This document shows, piece after piece, positions 46,114 to 55,266 of a DNA stretch of 64,000 bases. The translations under genes and the position numbers were made by a program. Origin of the DNA: Caldicellulosiruptor bescii DSM 6725 (GTDB taxonomy: Bacteria > Bacillota > Thermoanaerobacteria > Caldicellulosiruptorales > Caldicellulosiruptoraceae); NCBI RefSeq assembly GCF_000022325.1, contig NC_012034.1:1134501-1198500 (forward strand), given 5' to 3'. Each line of letters opens with the position of its first letter. The first letter of the stretch is position 1. The notes under the pieces are model-generated. The model had not been told where the DNA came from. It saw nothing but the letters and a program-made list of their open reading frames with translations, and made no database searches.

Positions 46114-47193
46114 TTGGGGAAGAGAACGATAGTTCCGTTTGGTCCACAGCATCCTGTTTTGCCGGAACCTCTGCAGCTTAGGCTTGTTTTAGAGGACGAA
46201 AAAGTTGTTGAAGCGATACCTGCAATAGGTTATGTTCACAGAGGACTTGAAAAGCTTGCTGAGGAAAAGGATATAAACCAGAACATATATGTAGTCGAAA
46301 GAGTTTGTGGTATATGCAGTTTTCAACAAGCTTTGGCTTACTGTCAGGGAATTGAAGAGCTAATGGGCATTGAAGTGCCTGACAGAGCAAGGTATTTACG
46401 AGTTATTTGGGCAGAACTTCACAGACTTCACAGCCACCATTTGTGGCTTGGGTTATTGGCTGACGCTTTTGGTTTTGAAAGTCTTTTTATGCAATGCTGG
46501 AGAAATAGAGAGCTTGTGATGGACCTTATGGAAGCAACAGCAGGTTCAAGAGTTATAATTTCCACAAATATAATTGGTGGGGTTAGAAGAGATATAGATG
46601 CTGATAAACAAAAGTTCATTTTAGATAATCTTGCAAAACTGGAAGAGGAGCTAAAGAAGATAGAAGGTTCGTTTTTGAACGATTATACAGTCAAGAAAAG
46701 ACTTGTAGGTGTAGGTGTTCTGAGCAAACAAGAAGCTTACGAGCTTGGATGCGTTGGACCTATGGCAAGGGCAAGTGGAATTAGTATGGATTTGCGAACC
46801 CTTGGATATGCAGCATATGGCGAACTTGACTTTGAACCTGTCGTGGAAAATGACGGGGACTGCTATGCAAGACTTAAAGTAAGACTTCGCGAGTGCTATC
46901 AGTCAATTGACCTTATTCGTCAGGCTATATCTAAGATGCCAGAAGGTGAGATTTCAACACCAGTCAAAGGATTTCCAAACGGTGAGGTTATTTCAAGGGT
47001 TGAACAGCCACGAGGAGAAGATGTATATTATATAAAGGCAAACGGGACAAAGAATTTAGAAAGGCTTAGAATTAGAACACCAACATTTGCAAATATTCCT
47101 GCGCTTGTGAAGATGCTTCAGGGTGTGGATTTTGCAGATGTTCCAATGCTTGTTTTGACAATTGATCCATGTATCTCATGTACTGAAAGGTAA
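46114..47193 (+). CDS. echE: [NiFe] hydrogenase large subunit EchE (NuoD-like)
   Basis: Holds the NiFe(CN)2CO site that makes or oxidises H2. 359 residues. Nickel ligands: CGIC at residues 65-68 (ERVCGICSF) and CxxC at 353-356 (DPCISCTER). The protein stops three residues after the last cysteine, so the C-terminal peptide that is cut off during maturation of most large subunits is absent. TTG start with AAAGGAGAG upstream. The subunit is the cytosolic catalytic partner of EchC. Confidence 0.95.
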   Translation: MGKRTIVPFGPQHPVLPEPLQLRLVLEDEKVVEAIPAIGYVHRGLEKLAEEKDINQNIYVVERVCGICSFQQALAYCQGIEELMGIEVPDRARYLRVIWAELHRLHSHHLWLGLLADAFGFESLFMQCWRNRELVMDLMEATAGSRVIISTNIIGGVRRDIDADKQKFILDNLAKLEEELKKIEGSFLNDYTVKKRLVGVGVLSKQEAYELGCVGPMARASGISMDLRTLGYAAYGELDFEPVVENDGDCYARLKVRLRECYQSIDLIRQAISKMPEGEISTPVKGFPNGEVISRVEQPRGEDVYYIKANGTKNLERLRIRTPTFANIPALVKMLQGVDFADVPMLVLTIDPCISCTER

Positions 47194-47220
47194 AAAGTTT
47201 TTGTAAAGAGGGATGGTAAA

Positions 47221-47601
47221 ATGTTTGGAATGCTCAAAAATGTTCTTGACAACCTATTTTCAAAGCCTGCAACAAGACTTTATCCGAAGGAAAAGAGGCC
47301 GTTTTTTAAAGATACAAGAGGAAGCCTTGAGATAGAGATAGAGAAATGTATCTTTTGTGGTATTTGCCAGAGAAAATGTCCTTCAAATGCGATAGTGGTG
47401 GATAGAAACTCAAGGACATGGCAGCTAAATCAGTACAAGTGCGTGCTCTGCAATGTATGTGTTGAGTCCTGTCCTAAAAAGTGTTTAATTTCAAAAGAGC
47501 AATTTAACGTTCCAACCACTTATAAAGAGTTTTACATCAAAAAGCAGGAAGTAAAAGATGAGGTGCAGCCAAAGGCACAGGCTGCTGCAACTAATGGTTA
47601 A
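47221..47601 (+). CDS. echF: Energy-converting hydrogenase ferredoxin-like subunit EchF (NuoI-like)
   Basis: Polyferredoxin subunit that accepts electrons from reduced ferredoxin. 126 residues with two [4Fe-4S] motifs: CIFCGICQRKCP (about 42-53) and CVLCNVCVESCP (about 72-83). The Lys/Glu/Ala-rich tail is variable. ATG start after AGAGGGATGG. Ends the ech block; hypA follows after 51 bp. Confidence 0.93.
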   Translation: MFGMLKNVLDNLFSKPATRLYPKEKRPFFKDTRGSLEIEIEKCIFCGICQRKCPSNAIVVDRNSRTWQLNQYKCVLCNVCVESCPKKCLISKEQFNVPTTYKEFYIKKQEVKDEVQPKAQAAATNG

Positions 47602-47652
47602 ATATGAGACTTTGGCTAAAGCTTAAAGCAGAAGTGGAAGGAAAATGGTAAA

Positions 47653-47994
47653 ATGCATGAGTATTTTGTTACACAGCAGCTTGTAAAGATTGCAGAAGAT
47701 GAGCTGAAAAATATCCACTTTAAAAAGGTTACAAGAATTAAAGTTGTAGTTGGGGAGCTGAGTGGAATTATTGATGAATCGCTGAAATTTTATTTTGACA
47801 TTCTAACAAAAGGAACAATCTTAGAAGGCGCTCAGCTCAAAATAATTCCCAAAAAGGCTCTTTTGTACTGTCAAAAATGTAGTGAATATTTTGAGAGGAC
47901 AAAAGATTTTACCTGTCCAAAATGTTTGTCGTTAGGCAAACTTACTGAACATGGTAAGGAATTTTATATTGAGTCTATAGAGGTAGATGATTGA
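47653..47994 (+). CDS. hypA: Hydrogenase nickel-insertion protein HypA
   Basis: Nickel metallochaperone working with HypB. The N-terminus is MHE, whose His2 binds nickel in the family. The zinc-ribbon has four cysteines (CQKC and CPKC, about 75-95). 113 residues, normal size. ATG start. Its end overlaps the longest reading of hypB. Confidence 0.95.
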   Translation: MHEYFVTQQLVKIAEDELKNIHFKKVTRIKVVVGELSGIIDESLKFYFDILTKGTILEGAQLKIIPKKALLYCQKCSEYFERTKDFTCPKCLSLGKLTEHGKEFYIESIEVDD

Positions 47995-47995
47995 G

Positions 47996-48658
47996 ATGGA
48001 GATAAAGGTAATAAAAAATATTTTAGAGCGGAATCAAAACGCAGCCGACAATATAAGAAGGTTAGCAGATGAAAATAAATGGTATATTGTGAATGTGATG
48101 GGGTCACCTGGTGCAGGTAAGACATCTTTCATTAAGTGCATGATAGAAAATCTTAAAGACACATTTAACATTGCAGTGATTGAAGGTGATGTTGCATCAA
48201 CAATTGATGCCGAGCAAATTGCAAGCTATGGAGTTAAAGTTTTGCAGATAAACACAGGTGGTGCTTGCCATTTAGTTGCAGATAGTGTTGCAGAAGCAAT
48301 AGATACTCTCAAGCCTATGCCCAAAACAGTAATCTTTGTTGAAAACATTGGCAATCTCATCTGTCCATCTTCGTTCGATTTGGGAGAAAACCTGAGAGTT
48401 GTTGTATCTTCTGCTGCAGAGGGTGATGACAAGCCATATAAATATCCTATAATGTTTGAAAAAGCTGACGTTGTTGTTCTATCAAAGATTGATGTAATTG
48501 ATGTCATTGGTTTTGATATGCAAAGATACAAAAAGGGTTTAGAAGCTATAAAAGACAAAGATTTAAAACTGTTTGAGGTATCGTTCAGGACAAAAGAAGG
48601 TATGGAAAGACTTACTAATTACTTTTATACTCTTTTAGATCCATATTTCAAAAAGTAG
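47996..48658 (+). CDS. hypB: Hydrogenase nickel-insertion GTPase HypB
   Basis: SIMIBI GTPase that drives nickel delivery. P-loop NVMGSPGAGKTSFIK, the G-domain metal site NTGGACHL, and VVLSKID for guanine recognition. It lacks the N-terminal CCxxC nickel site and His-rich storage tail. ATG at 47996 (11 bp from AGAGGT) is preferred to that at 47987 (2 bp from it); both are in frame. About 220 residues. Confidence 0.94.
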   Translation: MEIKVIKNILERNQNAADNIRRLADENKWYIVNVMGSPGAGKTSFIKCMIENLKDTFNIAVIEGDVASTIDAEQIASYGVKVLQINTGGACHLVADSVAEAIDTLKPMPKTVIFVENIGNLICPSSFDLGENLRVVVSSAAEGDDKPYKYPIMFEKADVVVLSKIDVIDVIGFDMQRYKKGLEAIKDKDLKLFEVSFRTKEGMERLTNYFYTLLDPYFKK

Positions 48659-48670
48659 GGGAAAATGCTT

Positions 48671-50938
48671 ATGAAAAGGTACAGATTTATATTTAAAGGG
48701 CTTGTGCAAGGGGTCGGTTTTCGACCCTTTATTTATAGTTTCGCAAAAAAATATGAACTTACAGGGTTTGTAAAAAATACTGGTGAAGGCGTTTTGGCAG
48801 AGTTTCAGGGAGATATAACTTCAGAGCAAATAACACATTATATTATAACTAACCTTCCCAAAAACGCTATTTTAGAGAAAATAGAGTTTTATGAGATTGA
48901 ACCGGTTGTAGATGAAAAAGAATTTTGTATTGTTGAAAGTCAAAAAAATAGGATTTCAACAGTCCTGCCATATGACTTAGGGATGTGTGAAAATTGCAAA
49001 AGAGAATTTTATGATAAATCTCACAGACACTATCACAACGTATTTATTAGCTGCACAGACTGCGGACCAAGATACACAATTATTGAAGCATTGCCATATG
49101 ATAGAGAAAATACATCTATGAAGCAATTTAAATTTTGCAGTGATTGCGAAAGGGAGTACTTTACTCCGGACAACAGAAGATTCAATGCACAGTCAACAAC
49201 CTGCCCAGTATGTGGACCAAGACTTTTTCTTTTTTCATTTGGTGAAAAAAAACATATCCATGGAGAGGCAATTGAACTTTTAGATTTTGTTTCTCAAAAA
49301 ATTTTAGAGGGATATATAGTCGCAATAAAAGGAATAGGTGGCTTTCACTTGGTGTGTGACCCATACAATGAAACTGTAGTCAAAAGACTATTTGAAAGCA
49401 AAAGACGAGAAGGTAAGCCTTTAGCACTTGTTGCCCGGGGCATTGAAGTAGTAAAAAAATACTGCCATGTCAATAAGATGGAAGAAGAGATTTTTTCTTC
49501 TCCACGATGTCCTATAATTCTTTTCGAAAAAAAGACTGAGCATTTTTCACATGTAAATAGCAATCTTCACACCCTCGGTATAATGAGGGCGTACACCCCT
49601 ATTTTGGACTATATCCTGAGCAAAACTGGCAGGGACTTTTTAATTGCAACCTCTGCCAACCTTTCAGGAATTCCAATGATTATTGATGAAAGCGATGCTA
49701 TTCAAAAACTTGAGGGTATCTGTGACTATGTGCTCTATCATAACAGAAAAATAGTTCGAAGGTGCGATGATAGTGTTGGGTTTGTTGTAAAAGATAAGTT
49801 TGTACTGACAAGACCGGGAAGAGGTTTTGCTCCTCTGAGACTAAACCTATCTTTATCACAATTTGTAGAGAAAAATATCTTAGCGTTAGGAGGTCATGAA
49901 AAAGCTACAGTTGCTTTAAAAAAAGAGGATGAGGTTATTGTAAGTCAATACTTAGGTGACCTTGACACAAAAGAGTATATAGACTTTTACAAGTCTGCAC
50001 TAAGTGACCTTCTTTTTCTATACAACTTAGAATATGATTATATTGCCTGTGATTTTCACAAAAACTATTTTACAACCTCCATTGCCGAGGATATTGCCAT
50101 AAAAGATAACAAAAGAATTGTATATGTTCAGCATCATATAGCCCACGTGTTTTCAGGTATGCTTGAAAATGATTTAGAGAGCTGTATAGGCTTTGCATTT
50201 GACGGAACAGGCTTGGGATTGGATGGGAACATATGGGGAAGTGAAGGATTTATAATTAATAAAAGCGATGTAAAAAGGGTATTTCATTTGAAATACTATC
50301 CTTTAGTGGGCGGAGAAAAATCTATAAAAGAGCCTGTGAGACTGGCATACTATTTTGCATATGAAATTGATAAAAATTTCGCAGAAGAATATTTTGCTAA
50401 TTCAGTTTTTCTTTCAAAAATTGTAAAGGCAGCAAGGTTACTGAGTTACCCTCTTTGCTCAAGTTTTGGAAGGATATTTGATGTTGTTGGTGTACTTTTA
50501 AGGTGTGGTGAGAAAAATAGTTTTGAAGCACAGATTCCAATGGTTTTAGAAAGTATTGCAGACAAGACCGAAGAGGGGTTTTATGATTTTGTTATGAATT
50601 TTGAACATGAAATTGAAATAGATATTGTGTATATACTACAACAAATCATTAATGATATTAAAAGAAAGACTGACAGAAGCTTGATTTCTGCGAAATTTCA
50701 CAACACCGTTGCAAAAATAGTTGTTGAAGTGGCAAAGAGGTTGAGAGAAAATTATAATAAAGACGTTGTAGTACTATCTGGTGGAGTATTCCAAAACAGG
50801 CTTTTGCTTGAAAAGACAGTGTCTATGCTTGAGAAAGAAGGGTTTAAAGTTTATTTTAATTCCTTATTTCCCATAAACGATGGGGGAATTTCAGCTGGAC
50901 AAGTATATTATACAATCCAATTATTAAAAAATTGTTAA
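48671..50938 (+). CDS. hypF: Carbamoyltransferase HypF
   Basis: Uses carbamoyl phosphate to place a carbamoyl group on HypE, precursor of the CN- ligands. Domains: acylphosphatase-like (about 1-90; GLVQGVGFRPF), two zinc fingers (CENC..CTDCGPRY and CSDC..CPVCGPRL, about 100-180), YrdC-like (about 195-370) and Kae1-like (about 385-755; QHHIAHVFSGM, AFDGTGLG, VLSGGVFQN). Complete at 755-757 residues. ATG at 48671 or 48665 (both in frame, Shine-Dalgarno GTAGGGG). Confidence 0.95.
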   Translation: MKRYRFIFKGLVQGVGFRPFIYSFAKKYELTGFVKNTGEGVLAEFQGDITSEQITHYIITNLPKNAILEKIEFYEIEPVVDEKEFCIVESQKNRISTVLPYDLGMCENCKREFYDKSHRHYHNVFISCTDCGPRYTIIEALPYDRENTSMKQFKFCSDCEREYFTPDNRRFNAQSTTCPVCGPRLFLFSFGEKKHIHGEAIELLDFVSQKILEGYIVAIKGIGGFHLVCDPYNETVVKRLFESKRREGKPLALVARGIEVVKKYCHVNKMEEEIFSSPRCPIILFEKKTEHFSHVNSNLHTLGIMRAYTPILDYILSKTGRDFLIATSANLSGIPMIIDESDAIQKLEGICDYVLYHNRKIVRRCDDSVGFVVKDKFVLTRPGRGFAPLRLNLSLSQFVEKNILALGGHEKATVALKKEDEVIVSQYLGDLDTKEYIDFYKSALSDLLFLYNLEYDYIACDFHKNYFTTSIAEDIAIKDNKRIVYVQHHIAHVFSGMLENDLESCIGFAFDGTGLGLDGNIWGSEGFIINKSDVKRVFHLKYYPLVGGEKSIKEPVRLAYYFAYEIDKNFAEEYFANSVFLSKIVKAARLLSYPLCSSFGRIFDVVGVLLRCGEKNSFEAQIPMVLESIADKTEEGFYDFVMNFEHEIEIDIVYILQQIINDIKRKTDRSLISAKFHNTVAKIVVEVAKRLRENYNKDVVVLSGGVFQNRLLLEKTVSMLEKEGFKVYFNSLFPINDGGISAGQVYYTIQLLKNC

Positions 50939-50953
50939 AGGAGTTTTAAAAAT

Positions 50954-51181
50954 ATGTGTTTAGGGTATCCTGCAAAAGTGATTGAAATTTTAGAAGATGG
51001 TAAGAAAGCTATTGTTGACTATTTAGGTTTAAAGAAAACTGTAAATGTGTCTCTCATAAAAGAGCTTGCTGTTGGTGATTATTTGCTTATTCACTCAGGA
51101 GTTGCAATTGAAAAAATAGATGAAAAAGAAGCCGAGGAAATAGAAAAACTTTTTGGTGAGGTAAGAAATGCAAACTCTTGA
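50954..51181 (+). CDS. hypC: Hydrogenase assembly chaperone HypC
   Basis: Small chaperone (75 residues) that carries the Fe(CN)2CO group with HypD and escorts the large subunit. Starts MCLGYPAKVIEI; the Cys2 after Met is the iron-binding residue. Shine-Dalgarno AAAGGAG. Overlaps hypD by 14 bp. Confidence 0.95.
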   Translation: MCLGYPAKVIEILEDGKKAIVDYLGLKKTVNVSLIKELAVGDYLLIHSGVAIEKIDEKEAEEIEKLFGEVRNANS

Positions 51182-52223
51182 AAAGGGAAATCCTATTATT
51201 AACACAATAAAAAACAATATTGAAAAGATTGGCAGGCAGCTAAGAATAATTGAGGTGTGTGGCACCCATACTGTTTCAATTTACCGAAACGGTTTTCACA
51301 GTCTTTTTAAAGGATATATAGATTTTATTTCAGGTCCTGGCTGCCCAGTTTGCGTAACTCATGAAGGGTATATAGATAATCTCATTGAGCTTGCAAAAAT
51401 GAACTATACTATCTACACTTTTGGAGACCTTATGAAAGTTCCAGGCAAAAGTATGTCTTTAGCTGAGGCAAAAGCAAAAGGCGGCAAAATTAAAATTATG
51501 TACTCACCGGTTGATGCTGTTGAGAATATAGCCGAGGATGAAGAAGCAATAATTGCTGCAGTAGGGTTTGAGACCACAGTTCCAGCCTTTGCTCTGAGCC
51601 TGGAAAAGGTATTGGAAAAGGATTTGAAAAATGTCAAGTTTGCATGTGAGCTTAAAACCATTGACCAGCCGCTGAAAGTCCTCTTAAAAGATCACATAAA
51701 AGTGGATGGACTTATCCTGCCAGGACATGTTGCAACAATTTTGGGTGTTGATGGATTTAAGTTTGTTGAGGAGTTTGAGATTCCTTCTGTTATATCTGGA
51801 TTTGAAAAGTATGATATTCTGCTTTCTTTGCTGAGTTTAACACAAAGTATCTTAGATAATGATTTTACTGTAAAAAATGAGTACAAAAGAATTGTAAAAA
51901 AAGAGGGTAACACAGTTGCAAAAAGGTATATAGAGAGATTTTTTGAAAGAACTGATGCGTATTTTAGAGGACTTGGCTTGATTGAGGGTGGTGGGTTGAG
52001 ACTTAAAAGTGAGTATTCTTCCTTTTCAGTCCAGCTTAAATATGACTATGAAAGTTTTTCTAATTCTGCGTGCAGATGTGCAGATGTGCTCACAGGCAAA
52101 TTAAAGCCTTTTGAATGTCCTCTTTTTGAAAAGGTATGCACACCTCAGACACCAAAAGGGGCGTGTATGGTATCACAAGAAGGTTCTTGCAATGCATACT
52201 TCAGATTTGGGAAGTGGAAATGA
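51168..52223 (+). CDS. hypD: Hydrogenase Fe-S maturation scaffold HypD
   Basis: Scaffold where the iron centre of the NiFe site is assembled. 351 residues: VCGTHTVSI with a redox/iron cysteine, GPGCPVCVT, and a C-terminal [4Fe-4S] site with the spaced cysteines of CRCADVL, FECPLF, VCTPQ, ACMVS and SCNAYF. ATG start; stop overlaps hypE (ATGA). Confidence 0.95.
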   Translation: MQTLEKGNPIINTIKNNIEKIGRQLRIIEVCGTHTVSIYRNGFHSLFKGYIDFISGPGCPVCVTHEGYIDNLIELAKMNYTIYTFGDLMKVPGKSMSLAEAKAKGGKIKIMYSPVDAVENIAEDEEAIIAAVGFETTVPAFALSLEKVLEKDLKNVKFACELKTIDQPLKVLLKDHIKVDGLILPGHVATILGVDGFKFVEEFEIPSVISGFEKYDILLSLLSLTQSILDNDFTVKNEYKRIVKKEGNTVAKRYIERFFERTDAYFRGLGLIEGGGLRLKSEYSSFSVQLKYDYESFSNSACRCADVLTGKLKPFECPLFEKVCTPQTPKGACMVSQEGSCNAYFRFGKWK

Positions 52224-53221
52224 TGAGGACTATTCGTAAGGAACATGGCAATGGCGGAAAACAGACATATGAGCTGATTGACAACCTTTTCAAGCCAATA
52301 TTTGGTTCTGAAATATTGAAAAGCGGTGATGATTCAACAGTATTTTCTTTAAGCGGTATGAAAGTGGGAATATCAACAGATTCATTTGTAGTAAAGCCAT
52401 ATTTTTTTAAAGGAGGAGATATTGGAAAGCTTTCAGTATGTGGTACGGTAAATGACTTAGCTGTTGCAGGACTTGAACCAAAGTATATTACCGTTTCTTT
52501 TATAATTGAAGAAGGATTTTCAATAGATGATTTAGAGAAAATTACAAGATCAATAAAGAAATATGCAGATTTGGCAAAGGTTGAAGTTGTTGCAGGGGAT
52601 ACAAAGGTTGTAGAAAAAGGTGCGGCAGATGGGATATTTATAAATACGACTGGATTGGGTGTTGCAAGAGATACCCAAAAAATGCCTTTGATTTCAAGAA
52701 TAAAAGGTAATCAAGTTGTAATTGTCAGTGGGGATATAGGAAGACATGGAGCATGCATATATTCTCACAATGAAGACCTTGGGTTTGAAGACAGGATAGA
52801 ATCCGATTGTGGGCTTTTGTTAGATGTAATTTCAGAGCTGATGCAAGAGGTAGATGTTGCGTATATGAAAGACCTTACAAGAGGTGGGCTTGCAACAGCT
52901 TTAAATGAGATTGTCCAAAAGTCTGGCTTTGATATAAAAGTTGAGGAAGAAAAAATACCTGTGGCAGATGAGGTAAAAGCTCTGTGCGATATTCTGGGGC
53001 TGGATAGTTATTATCTTGCTTGTGAAGGTAGGTTTGTTGCCATAGTAAATGGTGATGAAAAAGAGAAAGCTATTGAGATTTTGAAAAAGTACAACAGGTT
53101 TGCATGTGAGATTGGGAAGGTAGAAGAAAGTAGGGAAAAGAGAGTATATCTGTCAACCACCTTTGGCGGTACGAGAATTTTGGACATGCTTTATTATGAA
53201 ATGTTACCAAGGATTTGCTAA
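52220..53221 (+). CDS. hypE: Hydrogenase expression/formation protein HypE
   Basis: Receives carbamoyl from HypF and dehydrates it to a thiocyanate. 333 residues: AIR-synthase-type fold with DDSTVFSL, GDTKVVEKG and LTRGGLATAL. The C-terminus is PRIC; the terminal Cys carries the thiocarboxamide. The longer frame reaching 52136 is inside hypD and is rejected; the ATG in the ATGA overlap at 52220 has GGGAAGTGG upstream. Confidence 0.95.
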   Translation: MMRTIRKEHGNGGKQTYELIDNLFKPIFGSEILKSGDDSTVFSLSGMKVGISTDSFVVKPYFFKGGDIGKLSVCGTVNDLAVAGLEPKYITVSFIIEEGFSIDDLEKITRSIKKYADLAKVEVVAGDTKVVEKGAADGIFINTTGLGVARDTQKMPLISRIKGNQVVIVSGDIGRHGACIYSHNEDLGFEDRIESDCGLLLDVISELMQEVDVAYMKDLTRGGLATALNEIVQKSGFDIKVEEEKIPVADEVKALCDILGLDSYYLACEGRFVAIVNGDEKEKAIEILKKYNRFACEIGKVEESREKRVYLSTTFGGTRILDMLYYEMLPRIC

Positions 53222-53254
53222 GGAAAATTTGTGACTGAGATGAGGGTGAAAAGA

Positions 53255-53944
53255 ATGTGCATGACGGTACCTTTAAGTTTTGTCAACAGGAAAACAAACA
53301 TCTTTGTTGGGACGGCGGGAAGCGGCAAAAGTGAGATAGCTCTGAATGTTTCTTTGGAACTTGGGGAGTTTTTCAATGTAAATTTAATTGATGCGGATAT
53401 AATAAATTTTTATTATAATCTCAGAAGTGTTAAGCATATTATTGAGAATAAAAATATAAATTTTATTTCTACACACTTTGAGGACAAAAGCATAGATCTT
53501 CCGGTTCTTTCTGGCAGGGTTTTTGAAGCGCTGAGCAGTTCAAACGGAGTCAACATAATAGATGTAGGTGGAGATGAGCTTGGCAGTAGAGTTGTTGGCC
53601 AGTTCAAAGAGTTGCTTGACAAAAAAGGGTACAGTGTTTTTTATGTTGCCAACATATACAGGCCGTTTAATTCAAATGAGGAAGAAATCTTGCAGAACAT
53701 GCATGAAATTGAGAGTATTCTGGGGATGAACATTACAGCTATTATAAATAATTCTCATCTTCTTTCAGAAACAAAACCAGAAGATATTATAAGAAGCCTC
53801 AAAATTATCCAAAACGTAGCTGAAAAAAAAGATATTCCCTATATTCTTACTGTAGTTGAAGAGAATCTATTTGAAGAAGAGCTTTTAGAAGAAATAAAAA
53901 AATATTCTCTTGTATATGCCATTAAAAGGTATATAATAAGATAA
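53255..53944 (+). CDS. Uncharacterised P-loop ATPase between hypE and the oxidoreductase genes
   Basis: Function not recognised. About 229 residues: Walker A-like NIFVGTAGSGKSE at about 20-32, a DAD-type Walker A-prime strand (VNLIDADIINFYY), Walker B-like VNIIDVGGDELG, and IINNSHL where SIMIBI NTPases have the base-recognition motif. It suggests a MinD/NifH/HypB-like (SIMIBI) fold. ATG at 53255 has GAGGGTG 6 bp upstream; the longer GTG frame at 53231 also exists. It stands 9 bp after hypE and 24 bp before korD, so it belongs to the same block. Role in Fe-S assembly or metal delivery to either enzyme is only a guess. Confidence 0.65.
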   Translation: MCMTVPLSFVNRKTNIFVGTAGSGKSEIALNVSLELGEFFNVNLIDADIINFYYNLRSVKHIIENKNINFISTHFEDKSIDLPVLSGRVFEALSSSNGVNIIDVGGDELGSRVVGQFKELLDKKGYSVFYVANIYRPFNSNEEEILQNMHEIESILGMNITAIINNSHLLSETKPEDIIRSLKIIQNVAEKKDIPYILTVVEENLFEEELLEEIKKYSLVYAIKRYIIR

Positions 53945-53968
53945 GAACCCATTTTGGAGGTTGATAAG

Positions 53969-54172
53969 TTGAGGCTAAAAATCGAATATGATAAGTGCAA
54001 AAGTTGTGGACTTTGTGTGGAAATCTGTCCTAAGAAAATCTTGTATATCAACAGAAGCAGAATAAACAAAAAAGGGTATAATCCTGTTGAAGTAAAGGAC
54101 CAAAACTCATGTATTGGCTGTGGAAGCTGCTATAAAATTTGTCCTGACATAGTGTTTGAGGTAGGTGAGTAA
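53969..54172 (+). CDS. korD: 2-oxoacid:ferredoxin oxidoreductase delta subunit (2[4Fe-4S] ferredoxin)
   Basis: About 67 residues with two cluster motifs: CKSCGLCVEICP and CIGCGSCYKICP. It carries electrons out of the TPP enzyme to free ferredoxin. The TTG at 53969 follows GGAGG by 8 bp; the earlier in-frame TTG at 53954 contains the Shine-Dalgarno. First of four subunit genes (D-A-B-C), the order common in Clostridia. Confidence 0.9.
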   Translation: MRLKIEYDKCKSCGLCVEICPKKILYINRSRINKKGYNPVEVKDQNSCIGCGSCYKICPDIVFEVGE

Positions 54173-54175
54173 ACT

Positions 54176-55228
54176 TTGAAAATTCTTATGAAAGGTAACG
54201 AAGCCATTGCTGAGGCAGCACTGAGGGCTGGCTGTGAATGTTTTTTTGGGTATCCAATCACACCTCAGACAGAACTTTTGCAGTATATGGCTAAAAAGCT
54301 TTTAAAAAGTGGCGGTGTTTTTATCCAGGCAGAGAGCGAAGTTGGAGCAATTAACATGGCTTACGGCGCGTCAAGCTGTGGCAAGAGGGTTATGACATCA
54401 TCATCTGGTCCAGGAATAAGCTTAAAACAAGAGGGTATATCATATTTAGCAGGTGCTCAGCTTCCATGCGTGATTGTAAACATTATGAGAGGTGGACCAG
54501 GGCTTGGCAATATAAACGCTGCCCAGTCTGATTATCTTCAGGCTACAAAAGGTGGCGGACATGGAGATTATAAGGTGATTGTGCTTGCTCCATCTTCTGT
54601 GCAAGAAGCAGTAGAGCTTACAATGAAGGCATTTGACCTTGCAGACAAGTACCGTAACCCTGTTATGATTTTAGGTGATGGAATGCTTGGACAGATGATG
54701 GAGGTTGTTGAGTTCGACGAAAACTATCAACCACAAAAGGTAGAAAAACCATGGGCAGTGACGGGCGAGAGAAATAGAGAAAAAAGAGTGACAAACTCTC
54801 TTTATATTGTTCCAGAAGAGCTTGAAAAACATAATTTTAAGCTAAAAGAAAAGTACAAAAAAATAAAGGAAAATGAGGTAATGCTCGAAGAATACTTGGC
54901 AGACGATGCAAGGGTTATTTTTGTCTCATTTGGAATGTGTGCAAGGATTGTAAAAAGTGCTGTAAACAGATTAAGACAAGCAGGCGAGAAGGTTGGGCTT
55001 GTAAGGCCAATCACCCTTTGGCCATTTCCAGAAAATGAGCTAAAAAGTTATGCATTAAAAGAGGAAGTAGAATTTTTTATTGACATTGAGATGAATTTGG
55101 GACAGATGCTTGAGGATGTTAAGCTTTCTGTGGAAGGGAAAAAAACAGTACACTTTTATGGAAGAACAGGTGGCATGGTTCCCACAATTCAAGAAATAAT
55201 AGACTTTTATTATTCCCTTAAAAAGTAG
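54176..55228 (+). CDS. korA: 2-oxoacid:ferredoxin oxidoreductase alpha subunit
   Basis: Pyrimidine-binding half of the TPP site. 350 residues: MKGNEAIAEAALRAGC, FGYPITPQTELLQYMA and QAESEVGAINMAYGAS signatures. TTG start 6 bp after GAGGTAGGTGAG; the in-frame ATG four codons later is too far from it. Whether the substrate is 2-oxoglutarate (Kor) or branched-chain 2-oxoacids (Vor) cannot be decided from the sequence; the four-subunit layout fits either. Confidence 0.9.
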   Translation: MKILMKGNEAIAEAALRAGCECFFGYPITPQTELLQYMAKKLLKSGGVFIQAESEVGAINMAYGASSCGKRVMTSSSGPGISLKQEGISYLAGAQLPCVIVNIMRGGPGLGNINAAQSDYLQATKGGGHGDYKVIVLAPSSVQEAVELTMKAFDLADKYRNPVMILGDGMLGQMMEVVEFDENYQPQKVEKPWAVTGERNREKRVTNSLYIVPEELEKHNFKLKEKYKKIKENEVMLEEYLADDARVIFVSFGMCARIVKSAVNRLRQAGEKVGLVRPITLWPFPENELKSYALKEEVEFFIDIEMNLGQMLEDVKLSVEGKKTVHFYGRTGGMVPTIQEIIDFYYSLKK

Positions 55229-55266
55229 CAAATGGGGCACACCAAATTTGAGAGGAAGATGATAGA

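Noticed and set aside
52136-52219. N-terminal extension of hypE into hypD
   Set aside because: It overlaps the conserved cysteine tail of HypD, and a canonical ATGA start with Shine-Dalgarno follows.
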